Below the pieces are notes generated by a model, which did no database searches, was not told the origin of the DNA, and saw nothing but the letters and a program-made list of their open reading frames with translations. Shown here in pieces: positions 11,724-25,439 of a DNA stretch of 64,000 nt; the first letter of the stretch is position 1; each line of letters begins with the position of its first letter. The position numbers were made by a program, and so were the translations under genes. Origin of the DNA: Aquila chrysaetos chrysaetos (lineage: Eukaryota; Chordata; Aves; Accipitriformes; Accipitridae); NCBI RefSeq assembly GCF_900496995.4, contig NC_044011.1, forward strand, positions 21,422,041-21,486,040, written 5' to 3'.

Positions 11724-12635
11724 GTATGGCACTACACTGACAAATGCAAAGAAAGGGTTTTCATACCATGTGAAAAAATAGTGGTCAACCTTATCAGTGT
11801 TAACGTGGATGAGTACAAGCCGTCTCAGGAATCCAATCGTCTATCGGGAGGGAAAAGTCCCTGTTACTACACCATTTACAATGGCACCGAAGGGAAGGAT
11901 TTGCCTTCAAAAGAAGTGCCGGAAACAAAACACTTGCTTGATATTTCACATGAAGATATTTCACACAAAGAGGAAGGGGACAAAACTGGGAACTGGCCAT
12001 CTTATGGCCAGCCTAGAACAAACAATACCTTCAGACAGAAAAATGCAGGGACTGTAGAGTATGAACATGATGTAAGGGCTGAAGACTTCACTCCCAGTCA
12101 GAAACTAGAAGAGAAAACTTCTGGCCCCAGGGGACTACCAGGTGAGCCACAGATTGCTTTGGGGGACTTGGGTAATAAGAAAACAGGACAGCCGTATTGC
12201 CCCCAACTACTGGTTAGGGCAGCAGACCCTTGTTTGGGACAGAAAATAGAGGAACTTAATTTGAAGATGGTTGACGCAGCAGATGAATTGCCGAGTGAGA
12301 CCCATATCAGCTTGGTGGACTTAGACACTGAAAAATCTGGGCAGACATCCTACCCTCAGCTGGAAAAAATAGCACAGGGTCTCACAGAGAAAGAGGGTGA
12401 ACAGACCATAGTAGTAGATTGGGATCCCCATACTGGAAGACTGTATATTCCTACCTTGTCCAGTGTTGAAAATCAGGTGTGTGAAAGAGTATTCAAGTGT
12501 GATGATCCTGACAAAGAGGGAATTTTGTCCAGACTGTATGAGAAAAAGGTATCTGATGAATCATCAGAGGACCAAGAAACATACCTCCTGCAGTTCAAGG
12601 AGCAATGGGGACTGCATGTAGAAATGGAAGAGTGA
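11724..12635 (+). CDS. IL20RA: IL20RA exon 7: cytoplasmic tail and stop
   Basis: 912-bp last coding exon, acceptor CAG at 11721-11723, stop TGA at 12633-12635; 303 residues. The membrane-proximal VFIPCEKIVVNLISVNV corresponds to the human FFVPAEKIVINFITLN stretch, the expected JAK1 contact. YEHDVRAED matches human YEYDVR. Toward the end, VDWDPHTGRLYIP, EGILSRLYE and ETYLLQF-E-WGLHV are all conserved. Two YxxQ motifs, the STAT3 docking consensus, are present: YCPQ (12195-12206) and YLLQ (12582-12593). The segment with YCPQ (12135-12209) occurs a second time at 12288-12362 in altered form, 51 residues downstream; human IL20RA has one such segment. An open frame continues upstream of the acceptor but is not exon. 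Confidence 0.96.
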   Translation, partial: VWHYTDKCKERVFIPCEKIVVNLISVNVDEYKPSQESNRLSGGKSPCYYTIYNGTEGKDLPSKEVPETKHLLDISHEDISHKEEGDKTGNWPSYGQPRTNNTFRQKNAGTVEYEHDVRAEDFTPSQKLEEKTSGPRGLPGEPQIALGDLGNKKTGQPYCPQLLVRAADPCLGQKIEELNLKMVDAADELPSETHISLVDLDTEKSGQTSYPQLEKIAQGLTEKEGEQTIVVDWDPHTGRLYIPTLSSVENQVCERVFKCDDPDKEGILSRLYEKKVSDESSEDQETYLLQFKEQWGLHVEMEE

Positions 12636-12973
12636 ACAATAATTTTCTAAAATATTCTAAAATGCAAAATCTTGTTTACTTTGCCAAAGAGAGTGGTAGA
12701 CTCAGTGGAGCAAACACATCTTAATGTATTGAAGTTTTCGGGAAGGTAACGGTTGAACAACTTATTCATATGTTATTTGTAACAGTTTCCAGACATGATG
12801 TAAGTGATTTTGACCTCCATCATAAACGTCTCAGGTAAAATATGATGGTTATGAGATTATCTTCTTTTTAAAAAAAGATATATTTTTACACAGGGTGCTG
12901 TTAGGATTTTCACATTGTAATCCTACCAAAACAAGTTATCAGCATTTGAAGACAGTTATTTTTAGCAAATAAA
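12636..12973 (+). other. IL20RA: IL20RA 3' UTR (probable)
   Basis: AT-rich sequence after the stop, leading to the first canonical AATAAA at 12968-12973. A longer UTR using a later signal is possible. Confidence 0.55.
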
Positions 12974-15900
12974 AAGCAACAATATGATATTTTGCTGGGC
13001 TATTTCATGTATCTTGACACAATGCAGTCTTTCCTAGGTTTCACTCCTGCTACTTGTAATGGTTTGAGCTGACTTTTGTGGAAGTTAAGGGCATTCCAGT
13101 ATATATTTTGTTTCCGTTTTATAAATATTCTTCTACGTAGTGAAGTTCTTATTTATTTCTATTGAAAGACTTGTCTGAGGTGCGGGGTCCCTTCCATACT
13201 GTGCCATGCAGATATGCAACCAGCAACAATTCTTTTAGCAGGTGTGCCTACAAGCTCAACAGATGTAAGGGAGAAGAAAGCAAGCATTAGTCGTACTTTA
13301 AACTGGGGGGGGAATGTGGCACAGAGGGATTCAGTGAAATGCCTGTAATCTTACTGGATGGAGCGTGTCTCACCCAGCCTTAGACACTCGCAGTACAGCA
13401 CCTATATGACTTATGTCCTGCAAGTGTCTGTTCCTCTCTGATGACTTTCACGGCAGGCTGGTGTGACTAGCTCAGAGAATTCTGCCCCAGACACACTGCT
13501 GCTTCTTCAGATACATCCCACTTGCCATGGCAGACCCAGAAAGTGTCCCTGTGGGCTTTCTTTTATTATCTGGTGTCCTGACCAGGACTTTTGATACAAG
13601 TTTACTTTTTTTCCATATCATGTGATATTTATTGAGGAGAGTAAAATTACAGGATATTCTAGAAATTAATTACTAGGGAAAACGATATTTTTCTTTTCAA
13701 AGCCTATCTGTCACTTTTCCACTTAATGGACTTTTTTTTGTATACCAAAAAAAATCATAGTAATGATTTGTTTGGTTTTGAAGAGGAGAAGCAAAATCCA
13801 GAGAAAAAAAAACCTTTCTGAGATGTTTAAAACTTGTACCCTCCAAACTAGGTACATGGTTAGGTGTATTTTTGAAGGAAGACCTTTACCAGTGTCTTTT
13901 CTCTTGGGTAATGTTTTGGTTGCATGACCTTGGCATTTTCTGTGACTATTCATCCTCTGACATATTTCAATTGTAGTCATAGACTTTAAAACCAGAAATG
14001 GCAGTAAAATATTTCATGCTGATGTCTCCTGATCTGATGTAAACAATGCCCTCAACTGCTTTCATAGTAAAGATACAGGTCATGTAGCAATGTCATACCT
14101 AATTACTAATATCAATGCCTTTGTGCATTGGGAGGTTACAGAGGAGGGTTATAGCTCAGTATGAAAGAAGAAAATACTTGGAGATGTGAAAAAGTCAAAA
14201 TTTCTACTACTACCAGCCTCATTTAAGTCATCCAAAATATTTCTCAGTATATGCTAAAGATTTCTTAACTAACCTCTTTGTGCATAATCTCCTGATTGTC
14301 TTCTGCAATGTGGAGCCTCTAATGCATAGGTAGGAAACAATTATTTACTTGTCTCTGTAGTCCATTGAATTTTACCCAGTTGCTGCTGTTCTAAGACCAA
14401 TCACTTGTGTTTAGTGTCTATCTTCCATATGGAAGGATGAGGATGCTCCAGCTCCCTAAACAGTTTGGTGCAGCTGCCAACCAACCTTCCTTGAAGAGGA
14501 AGGTATCCCTTATTTTTGGTTTGTATTTCCCCTGGCCTTCTTTGCCAGCTGCTGGTGTCTGCTCCTTCTTTTTTTGTTAGATAAACAAGCCTTGCACCGA
14601 TGGTTACTACATAGAAGGACATTTAACATATGGTAATCAAGTCATTGCTGATAAAAATTTGAAAACTTGGTAACTAAACCGTAGAATCTCACTTCATTCA
14701 GTTCTCTGGTCATTGTAATCTCCATTCTCTGTATCTTACCCCCTTTTTTTTTTTTACTTTTCAATTACAATTAAGGCATTTATTTCCTCTCTTGTACTTG
14801 AAAAGGCATTGCCTTCCTAGTTAACATTACTCATGATCAGGGCACGAGGTACTGAGATGCTTGCAATCACAGATGCATTTTCACAATAAATTTATGCTTT
14901 GAAATAATAGTTAATTTTTGGACCAAAAAATTTGTAATGGAAGTGTGCAGCACTTTCAGTGTTGCTTCCTTTTGATCTGAATTTGCATTAAATTCAGAAC
15001 TGATACTAGATTATTCAAACAGTCCTTCTTCATATTTATAAGATACGCTTTCAAAGTGTTCTCAGGATAATCACAGCAAACAAAGCTGGGGAAAGAAAAT
15101 AGTAAACAAAGCTAAGAACTTTCTTTTCTATGCAAAAGAATTTTTCGGGTTAGCTAGTCAAGTTCTGGAATTGATGAGGCAGAAAAAATGGTGCCAATTT
15201 CCATCAATATAATACCAGTAAATTGTCGATGGCTTTTTTAATATCCTCAGAGTGAGTTACTCGTATTTTTCCTTAAAATCTTCTAATTATATGAAACAAA
15301 GGAAACTGATCAGACGTGGTACCTTCAGCAAGCCAAACAGTCAGCAAGGAGCAAAATACTTCCATGTAAAATTGTAATTCTACCTCCAAGATTTCAGACA
15401 AAAGGCAACTATTAATTACATGGAAGATCCAAGCAGTAAGAGAGCTGACATGTCCCTAGTCTTTATTACACTTCATTAAACTTTGGTTAGCCACTTTAGC
15501 AGACTTAATGCAGCCAAAAGCAAAGACTACACACTATGCTAACATAAGGCTCTTTGTAGCCTTCAAATCAATTATTTTGAAAATGATGTGGGAGATGAAT
15601 AGAACTAAGTAGAAGTACATTGAGGACAAAAGGATGTGTATTTCTTGACTACTGTGGCAATGAAAATAGAACTTTACCTGTGTTTGCAGGGCTGCTGTGA
15701 CCGCTACTGGAAAAACTGCATCCAGTTTACACAATAAGCCTAGCCATGAAGATAGAAGGCAAATACTACTATAAAAGGACTAAGCAATGCTCTTTCGAGC
15801 TTGAAAAACAGGAAACCTAGCTATCAAAATGCAATCTAATGGTGATGAAACTGATAGCTAGGTGTGGGCACACACAGTTTTGGAAAAGGAACTATAATTT

Positions 15901-18900
15901 GTAAGTGTGGTTTTGCTGCCTACAACTTAGAGAGAGTGACAGGGTTCTTGAAGGAGAGACTGAAACAGGCAGCTGAGTGCAGGATACCTGTGGTCTGACT
16001 TACAGCGCCCCTGGAAAAACTACTGCACAATGAGAACGAGCAGATGGAAAAGTCCAAATTCGGCAGGCAAAAATGCAGTGTGAGCTGTGTGCCTGGCACG
16101 GTAAGGACTGCAGCTGGGGTGACCGCCCAGTGCATGAAGTTGCCAGGTGAGGAATACATGATGCAGGATAACCTGTAATGTGAAGCATAGGGAAATGATC
16201 AAAGTGTTAGAAGGAAAACCAAACTGCACAGCCGTTGGATGCGAGCAGCTGGATTGCCTGGACTTCACAGGGCAGTCTCATCACCTCACCAGAGGACCAC
16301 TAAAGGAGCATGGGTGGCTGGACAAGGCTGAGCTGAGGATGTTCTCTGCAAAAGTGGGATCAAAAAGAGTTCTTGGAGTGGCCCACTGTGGGCAGCCAGT
16401 AAGCAGGTGCATTTTGGAGATACCAGCAGTATATTAGTGTCTGTGATGGACCAGTAATTTGCAGCATGCTGGTAATGCAGTGGTTGGAAGGAGAGGTGGG
16501 CTCTGGAAAGAGTAGCTAACACTGTTAATCACATAGTACAATTCTTCCTATGGATATTAAGGTAGGTCTAGCAAGAGCTCTGAAAAACAATCTCGGGATC
16601 TAGAAAACACACAATATGAAAACATCCTGAGCAAGGAAATATTTCAAATGACATTATTAATAAATGACTGCACAGAAACATGCTCGGTTTCTACTGATTT
16701 CAAATTAAATTTTAAGTTAGGCTTATCCTTTAGCAATTCCCTAAAGAGGAATGAATTCCTGAATTTGGGACTGACAAAATCTATCAAAGTTTATCAGAAG
16801 AGAGTTAAGTTATGACTTCCATAAGGTCTAACTTGCAAATACAGGCTTAGCCAGACGAAATGATTGGAATGTGAAGCAAGCGAAACCTAAAATAGAATGG
16901 CAGCATGGTTCGAACATTTTAAAACAAAGACAATTGACTATTTACCAAGGGCTGTGAAAATTCTCCAATGCCTGTGGGTCTTTCAAACAAGCATGTCTTT
17001 CTTCAACAATAATGCTAACAGATGGGTGACATTTCTTGCCTGGAATATGCTGAATGGTATAATGGTGCTCATATGCTGTCAAGTCTTCAAACTGATTAAT
17101 CCTTTTTTTCCTCTTTAAATAAGACATGTTGGCTCATCTATACAGTGGAGTTAAAAAAACAGTTATTCCAAGCACCATATTTTTGAACAATTGCAGCTTC
17201 TATGTCTGACATGATTCATTCTTGCAAAGTCGAAGGTTGAAACCTGTTCAGCTATCTCCCATTGTCCATTCAAAATACCAGTGTTCTCCATAAAAGGAAG
17301 ACACAGCAACAAGTCAAGATTTTTCCGCTTTCATTTTGCATGTAGATTTCAAGCTTCATCAGCCCAGGATCACGTAGCAGGAAGTGTAGGAAGTAATTTT
17401 CATGTTTAGTGTCACCTAGAAACCATAAAGATTTTTGGTAATTTGTACCGGCAATAATGCTAAGCTGGTCTCTAATTTCTCACTGTCTTTTCCCTTTCTG
17501 GTACAGAAAAAAAAAAAGAGAACAAAATGTACAGACCTCAGTTTTCTAAAACCTCCAGAATCAGTATAGCTGAGGCAGATTTTCCTGGACTAAGTTAGGT
17601 TTTAAGAAGAGGACTTGCTCCTTAGCACCACATAGCTATGAAAATCCTCGCTTACTGAGAGAAGACACACATTCCAGTAGTGCTTCTTCAGCTCTTGGGT
17701 TTTGCATCCATTCTGCTGGGGGAACAATATCCTGCATTACAGCAATGTTTTTCAATCACACTGTTCCCGCTCTGAATGCGTGTTGCTTGCCACTGCTCTT
17801 TACAACACTGTAAGGTCTCTGCAGGCTGAGAAACCTGCAGAAAGGGAACAGTCCTAATTCTGGATCACTTGCAAGATAGCCTCTTAGATCTCACTCTGCC
17901 TTACTTGTTACCTTGTCAAAGTTACAAGGAGTTGTTCATCCAAGTAGAAAGCTAGCACTGCTCCACATCTCTGACAGCAGCTTCAGCAAGTGCAAATGTC
18001 CGCTAGCATCCGAAATCGCTGCAGTGACTCCTGTGGTGCCAGAAACCATTCTCATGTCACAGAAACTCGCCCAGGTAGGTAAACATGCATCGTCAGCTCT
18101 GCCTTCCAAAAATTGGCGTTAAGAAACAACGTCTTCCAGCTGTCCAAAGTAAGTCGGCATGCTGACAGCAGCATGGCTCAACGTCAGGGCAGAAAATTGC
18201 TTTGGGTTTCTAAATTCTCAGTGATTATATCATTGCAGGCAGCTGGGAGTGGAGGGAAGTGTTCGCCAGGACCCTGTACTGAAATCAACAGGGAACTCTC
18301 AAAATACCCGGACACCTTCAGTGTGACAGAAATTGAAAGATTTAAGCGTTTATGACTGTTACAGATTAGGAAAGTTAGCACTTCAATACATCAGTTGTGT
18401 ATTTTAATTTTGGCCTTGATTTTTACTTCTGTTCATATTTCAGGCCCTCCAAGAATTTTACAGTCATTAAATACAAAGAAAGAGGAGTTGCTATTCCAGT
18501 TTTACAGACAGGGAAACTGATACATGTAAAGGCTAAAATGGCTTGAAAACCATCATACAGTAAGTGTGGGGTACAGGACAGGGGAGGACAAAACGCAGGT
18601 CCCCCTTCCCCAGTGCCATGCATTAACTGCTAAGGTCACAATTCCCCTCACCAGTATGTCGCCACACTGCAGGTTACTCTGAGTTGTTGGAAGTATAAGG
18701 GCTATACACAGACGCAGTTTGCCTTGAATTAAAAAAGTGAAATTTTAAGGTGAAAATTTAGTATGTGAACCAGCTGCAGAGTCCAGAGATGACCAACAAG
18801 AAGATCAGAGGTCTGGCAAACGTGACCCCCAGGGCAAAGTCAGCCAAACTGATCTAGGAGAACGGCTTTCTAGGGAAGACAAGATAGCAAGGCATGCCAT

Positions 18901-21900
18901 GCAGCCATCTTAACGTGGCATTAATCTCTGCTGTGCTGAGTGGGGCGAGCTCCCCATTGTCCCCATGCTGGCCGATCACCTCATTAATGCTGACATTAAT
19001 GGTATCTTGCTGGATGTGGTTTGTTTGCTTGTTTATTTTGTGGCACTGCTTTCTTCCAAGTAGACCAGTGGAGTAGATAGCCTGGGAAGAGCAGACAGTC
19101 CTTAAGAATTAAATAATAGAGAAACATCAGTCAGGGGTGGTTTAGATATGGTTGATCTTGCCAGGGAGCAGGGTAAGAATTGAATGAAGTGCTTCTGTTT
19201 TATATCGGTGAGTGTTGCCAGCCAATGCTACTCTGCAGCAGGCTGCATCAACCCAAACAGCGAAGAAAAATCCCACTACGCAGTCAAGCTGTTGGTGGGA
19301 CTGCTCCTACACCTCTCCTTTGCTCTTGGCCTCAGAAGAGGCACGGATTGAGGGAAGTGGTTCTGCTCTTGCAGCCCCGTTCTGGGCTGAGATGGGGCCC
19401 TCTCCACCAGTGTTCAGGTTTCTCAGTCATGCCCTTCACTACGTATGCCAGCTTCCATGCTTCTGGTCTTTTAAGCTCTGAATAGCCATTTCACACTTAG
19501 CCCAGTGCTCCTCCTGAATGAGCTCTGCTCTGCAAGTGCTCAAAGATAAATCTTCTTTCATCAATACTCTAACTGTTGCAAAATGGTTTTATGTGTTTCT
19601 AAGTTTGCTTAATTATTCTCTGTGCAAAATAGACAGTTGTTATAATATTTCTGTGCATCTATTTCTCGCCCTGTCTCTGGGAAAATGATGTTCCTTAGAC
19701 TACCTCTTGCTCCTTGTAATGTAAGCACCATTACCTCTACAAAAAGATCACAGGGACTCAGCTGTGCAACATAATTTAGAGACTGTTTACTCTTCTCCCA
19801 CTGGACTTAAAAACACAGTGTGCTGTATTTGTCTCCTGCTAAATGGACTTACACAAACACCCCAAAATAATTCTTCTTCTAAACTGAATGTGCTTATGTT
19901 TTCCTGTGTGGTCACAGAGGCATTTTACTCTTTAAGCAGTTACCACAGATTATATGCATCCTAACAGAAAACAAAAAGTATTTAATTTTTACAATTAAAT
20001 AGGTTTTAAATCTTAAAAACTCTTGGGGTGAACTTTTCCCTGATATGCAAGATTGATCTTGTATAGCTCACAGACTGATGGAAACAAATGTTTATTATTT
20101 ACCCAGCTCCGTAAGGACATAATACAAATTTTATTAAACTTCATAGAGCTTTCATGGTCAATCAGAAATTTTAAACAGCCCCCCCATATTTTTTAGCTGT
20201 GGAAAAACATGGGTAGCAGTCTGTTCTGCTGCTCAGCGCTATTCTCTGTTTTCCTTCTACACCCTGTCTCCCTGGGCCTCACATTTTTAAGCTGTAGGCA
20301 GAAAGCAGCCTGACAGTAGGGCAGCAGTTATCAGTCAGAAAGGGGTAGCCAGCAAAATTAATGTCAGGCAGTGCAGCTGGTTGCGGTAAAGATGGTGTGC
20401 ATTGCCAAAGAGCAAAGGAAAATAGTAAAAGCTGTTTAAGGGTTGTTTTCTGTTCTACCGAATCAGGAATTTAATCATGCTGTAGATGAGCAGAGAAGCC
20501 CTGTGCCTGCCCCAGAGCAATGGCAGAAGCTTTCTACCCTCTCCTTTTTGGCAGGAACTTGTTGCTACCTGGAAATAGGAGTGCCTACATCCCAGCGCTG
20601 ATCTACTAGGATTCTCAACATGCAGTAATGAAAGCATTTGGCAAAGTGCTCCAAATTAATTATAGCTACAAGTTTAGCCTCTGCCTGAAGCTGGCATTCA
20701 AACTGTTTCTGTAAGGATTACAAGCAAAGATACTTCTAAGGAACAATAGGGGTAGTGATAGGAAATCTGACTTCTGCTCCTTTCTCTCAGTCTCCTGCTC
20801 GCTGAGGGGCTTTACTGCAGCTGCTTGAGAAAGGGCCTGAAGCAATGATGTCACCTGCAGCAACATCACCTGCTCTGCTGAGCCTCTGCAACCAGCAGTG
20901 AGCTGGTCTGTGTACTCCTCTACTACTAAGGAAGCAGAAGTTTCTCAGCAAACTGATCCCAAGGCTTTTAAAACATCAATGTGAGCATGAACCTAAAAAA
21001 ACCCTCCAAACCATCTGCTGTATTCATCACCTTACACCACTAGTTAGACATTAATTTACTTCTATTTGTGTCCTTTCTGTATTTGCAACATCCTTGATTT
21101 CTCATTGCCATCACAAATATTTCATCACAATCCTCTGGGACAATTGTACTTCTAGTTTACCAAAAACACAGGTGTCAGAACTACTCAACCTCGCAGCCCT
21201 TGTCAAAACAGTCCCAGGTCTCTGTAAACACATTCCAGTCCAACACACTAAGGTGCGGCAAGACTATCACCTTTTACCCAATTAGCAAACACAATTGATT
21301 TATGTGGCAAAGAGAAAAGACTCTTTCTTCCATTATGCCAACTAATAAATTTCTCATAAACGGGTCTCAGGAAGGAGCAGTTCTACCCCACTTACACCAT
21401 TATCTTTAATAGAAACCTCTCCATAATCAACCCAAGTTCGATCTAAGCAAGCTTCTCAAAACCTTTTATATTTCAAAATGCAGATTATGCTTATGGAGTA
21501 GAAAATACTCCTGTTTTCCAAGATTGTATCAATACCATTAATAAAAATAAGCCGACCCAAGATTAAGTGACACAGAGCAGCCAACCCACAACCTCCCTCC
21601 AGAGTAGAATGGCTATACGACATTACGTTGCAGCTGGCCTTAGGTCTGAATATTATATGCTCTTTTTTTTCCATTCTCCTGGCAGTGGTACATTATGATA
21701 GCAGTAGAAGTTTTACCTTGTTGTTTGTGCCATGCCATGTTTCCTCAAGTCTGTTAAGGTTAACACCCATTTTCCTTTCCTAGTTAACCTCAAAGGAAAT
21801 CTCAGCAAAATCATGACATTTTAGTGCTTCTCTCAGACCCAGCATGCATCCTGGCCAGCCACGTAAGCAGGACATGTAGAAGCCATTGCCAAATTGCTAG

Positions 21901-23564
21901 CTTCCCTCTCAACACCACATGAAAATGAGAGAGAGAGGGAAAAACCATTGCTTCTGTCAGGGCTGGCGAGTCTGAAAAGCAGCGTGATCAGCACCTGAGA
22001 TCCTCAGTGATTGTATCGAGAGCTGGTCTCTCCTACCAAGGATTGGAGCATTTGGAAGAGAAACTCCACCTTCTTCCATGAAAGGGGGCTCAGTCCTATG
22101 TTTGATGGAAGACGCAATGAAGATAGAAAATGGGAACTGAAGATTTTGTTCTGAATGCCTGGAGCACTCTCTAACACCGGCTAATTTCCTGATGTTTCTG
22201 TGGCATTCAGCAATGCAGAATCTCCCATTACTAGGTGTCTTCTTAATACCTGTGATTGTTTTGAAGTCCATCCTGTAAAAGCAAAACCATCCCACCTATT
22301 ATCTGTAGTTTGTGCAGTGATCAGGTCAGGTTACTACTGGCTCCCTTAAAAATTACTGGTTTAAGTGCCTGACAGAGGTGAAACTTGTCTTCAAGGCTCC
22401 TGACTGATCCAAAGCCAAATATTCCAGTAAATGGCAATAACCAAAATCCATTAAGTGGATGGGCCAGTTGTGCTTGTTTTCCCTAGCTTTTTACTGTTAT
22501 GTTTTTCATTAGTAAGAAGGCAGATCTGTTCCTCATAACTTCATTAGCATTTATCAGAAAGCTATCTATCTGCTATAGTGAGGCCATCAGAGTTTCCACG
22601 AAATATATATAAAGACCAAAACAAGCAACCTCATTGAGACCAGGTTTGTAAATTTGCTTATCTTCTAACTTCTGGTCACCATGACACAGGGCAGATGGCT
22701 AGATTTCTTTCAGTCTGATTTGATTACTACTTGTTTTTGTCTCTTCTGCAAGAGAGCACATGAGACTCCACACTGAGTTAGCTGGGAAGGGCCTCATCCT
22801 AGCAGTCTCACCAAGGTAATCTTGTTACTCCATGATCCAGTGCCCTCTCCAGTGCTCCTAGTAGTAAAGAAACATCAAAAGCCAGTGTACACAGTTGAAA
22901 TTCAGTTAAACTAAGCACCTGAACTAGGTAGTCTGAATTTTATCTATTAAAAATAGAAATCTCATAGCAACAAGCACAGTAGAAATACCAACATGGACAA
23001 GCAGCTTCAGTTACGGGTGGAAAACTGTTAGCAGTTCAGATCCAGCACAGGGATTTAGCATTTAATCCTCAGGCTTGCAACACACTTCACTAGGACTTCA
23101 GGCAAACCAAATTATTTCTTCCTGTTTTCTATTTCTGCCTCTATTACTCTGTGTTTATCATTTAGAAAGCTCCCCAAACCTCTCTCAGCTTTGTTCTGCC
23201 TAGTGCAATACATGCAGGGACTCAGTTTCTGCCTTGGGCAGTTTTCGTTGAGCTGGAGCAGAACTGAAGGAAACAGGAGCATTTTGGCTGCCAACACACA
23301 TTGCAACTTCTTATAACAAACACCAGGAGCTGCAGGGGAAATCCTTTGATTCATTCTCTAAACCACGAAAGCTGCTTGGCACAGATGTGTCATGCTACTG
23401 AGTGGGGAGGCCAGGGCAGTGCCTGAGAGCCTGGCTCCAGGTCCATGAATGCCCCGAGATGAGGAGAGATCCCCACCTTCCCAAAGCTCTCGCTTTGTCA
23501 GAGGGAGGGAGGATGTCCCAGTGCTTTTTATGTTAAAGAAACCAAGGATGCTTGAGTCTTCCCA
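12974..23564. other. Intergenic, nothing recognised
   Basis: About 10.6 kb of unremarkable, mostly AT-rich sequence between IL20RA and the first LTR of the desert. I checked both strands for splice-bounded conserved blocks, LTR or CR1 signatures and CpG-rich patches and found none I can support. The short open frames have no recognisable protein similarity. Diverged old repeats could be present. Confidence 0.6.
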
Positions 23565-24084
23565 TGTGACAGCTGCTGAGCAGTGAGAACGGTAAAAGTG
23601 AGAAAACTTGTGAGCCAAGATAAAGAAAGACAGTTTAATAGGGAAAGCAAAGCTGTGCACACAAGCAAAGCAAAATAAGGAATTCACTCACTAGCTCCCA
23701 TCAGCTGGCAGGTGTTCAGCCATCTCTAGGAAAGCAGGGCTCCATCATGTGTAATGGTTACTTGGGAAGACAAACGCCATAACCACAAATGTCCACCCTT
23801 CCTCCTACTTTCCCCGATCTCTTATTGCTGAGCACAATGTCATCTGGTATGGAATATCGCTTTGGTCGGGGTAAGCTGTCCTGGCTATATCCCCTCCCAA
23901 TCTCTTGTGTACCCCCAGCCTAATTGCTAGGGGTGTGGTATGAAACAGAGAAGGCCCTGACACTGTTCAGCAAGAACTAAAACAGACCTGTGTTATCAAT
24001 GTTGTTTTGGCCACAAATCCAAAACACACCACCACACCAGCTGCTGTGAAGAAAATTAACCCCATCCCAGCCAAAAGCAGTACA
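23565..24084 (-). mobile_element. ERVL-like LTR, diverged (reverse)
   Basis: About 520 bp sharing with the other reversed LTRs the landmarks AACTTGTGAG…AGATAAAG…CAGTTTAATAGG, TGGTATGGAATA, CTTGTG-ACCCCCAGCC, GTGTTATCAATGTTG and AAAATTAACCCCATCCCAGC. The edges are by the TG/CA rule only; no target duplication was found. More diverged than the 7507 and 34950 copies. No internal retroviral genes nearby. Confidence 0.7.
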
Positions 24085-25430
24085 GACCTGCTAGAAACTC
24101 TTCCAGGGACACACACCAAACAACACAGCTCGAAGCATGGTTGCGGATGCAGGACAGACAGCTCACCTTTCCTACCTACACCCTTTCTGCAAGACTAGCT
24201 AGCCCAGCATCTTGCTACAACAGTACTTTTAATGGTCCTAGTCACCAAACAGACGTGTCTTTGGCACCAGTATCTCTGAAATGCATTTTGCTTTGTATCT
24301 ATAAATTCAGAAATAGCAGGACTATATGTGCACTTGCAGAACAAGTAGCACCAAGGGACTGGGAGAAGGGACTCTCTGCACACAAGCTTTTATACTCTTC
24401 CCTATTCTGCTAGTCAGTCTAGTAAAGACTCAGCCACAAACACTACCCATGGTGTAAAGGTAAATCATGTCACCCAGGACTTCTTGAAGAGTTTTTTTAT
24501 GAAGAAGTCTGCTGTGTGACACAGCACACGGAGAGGTGCAGATTGAGGGTTCTGTAAAGTTTCAGGACTCAGTTACTGCCATATTAGCAGTTTTATAGGA
24601 AAGCCTGAAAACCTCAGAACGCACGTCTAATGCACACCTGGACTCAAACACCTTCAAGTCCTGGCATACATGACCACGCAAACTCCTTGCAAACCTTTTC
24701 CCCTCTCATTTTTGGTCCCTAGGTGAGAAGCTGCCTCCTGGCTTGTCAGCACTTCCCCCCTCTTCAAGGGAAGTTTTAAACCAGTGCAAGTGGCAGCTGG
24801 ACTTGCCTGTCTAAACCCACAGGTAAATAAACTGTCCTTGGGATCTGCACCCCTGCAAGCCAGGCTGTTAACAAGCTTTTAGGTGGGGCGGCAGCTTTTT
24901 CCATTGCAGCACTTTGTGTGTGCCAGTTATTTTGGAGTGGTTTAGCACACTGAAACCCATTGGGCTCCTGAAGCCCGTTTGTCCCCTCCATGCCTCAGCC
25001 GTGGCACTCAGAAATGCCTGTGGGGTGGCTCCTGCCATCCTGGGCTTGCAGAGCTCCTGCGCAGAGGGTAGGAAATTATCAGGACTTTCCTTTGTATCTT
25101 TTTTTTAAAGACACCTGCAAAAGTTTCAATGTATTTTCTGCTCAAGTACTTGGTGCCTAATTGGACAATATTATCCTTGATCAAATTTGGAAAAGTTACG
25201 GTGATATTTTAGCATGTACCCCAAATTTATTTCTATTTAGCTTGCTTAGGATGCCCTGGCAGAGACAACCACAGCCTCCAGCGCCTGTCTAAAATGTTTG
25301 CCGTCGACAACTCTTTGCCACAGGACAGTCTTTTTCCTTGAACTTAAACCCATAAGCTTCCTTATTCCTTTACTTTTTGAAGACACAAGGATTTTGAAGA
25401 AAAATAAGAAAGACCGTTTCACCCCGAAAC
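24085..25430. other. Intergenic, nothing recognised
   Basis: Ordinary single-copy-looking sequence between an LTR and the GC-rich patch. No gene or repeat recognised. Confidence 0.55.
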
Positions 25431-25439
25431 ACGGATTTC

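Larger units (their letters stand above)
1733..12635 (+). other. IL20RA: IL20RA gene body, exons 2-7 (5' incomplete)
   Basis: Interleukin-20 receptor alpha chain, a class II cytokine receptor of the plasma membrane. In mammals it pairs with IL20RB to bind IL-19, IL-20 and IL-24, and with IL10RB to bind IL-26, and signals through JAK1 and STAT3. Six GT-AG exons join in a single open frame of about 559 residues lacking only the signal-peptide exon (human protein 553 residues). The order is first fibronectin III-like domain (exons 2-3), second one (exons 4-5), membrane helix (exon 6) and long cytoplasmic tail (exon 7). Near-identical blocks to the human receptor include INMKNVL, CRNINRT, APEKWKR, RYIHV, DWDP-TGRL and the C-terminal WGL segment. 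The gene points toward SLC35D3, as in mammals. A probable polyadenylation signal AATAAA lies at 12968-12973. The tail is odd in carrying an internal duplication. Confidence 0.96.
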
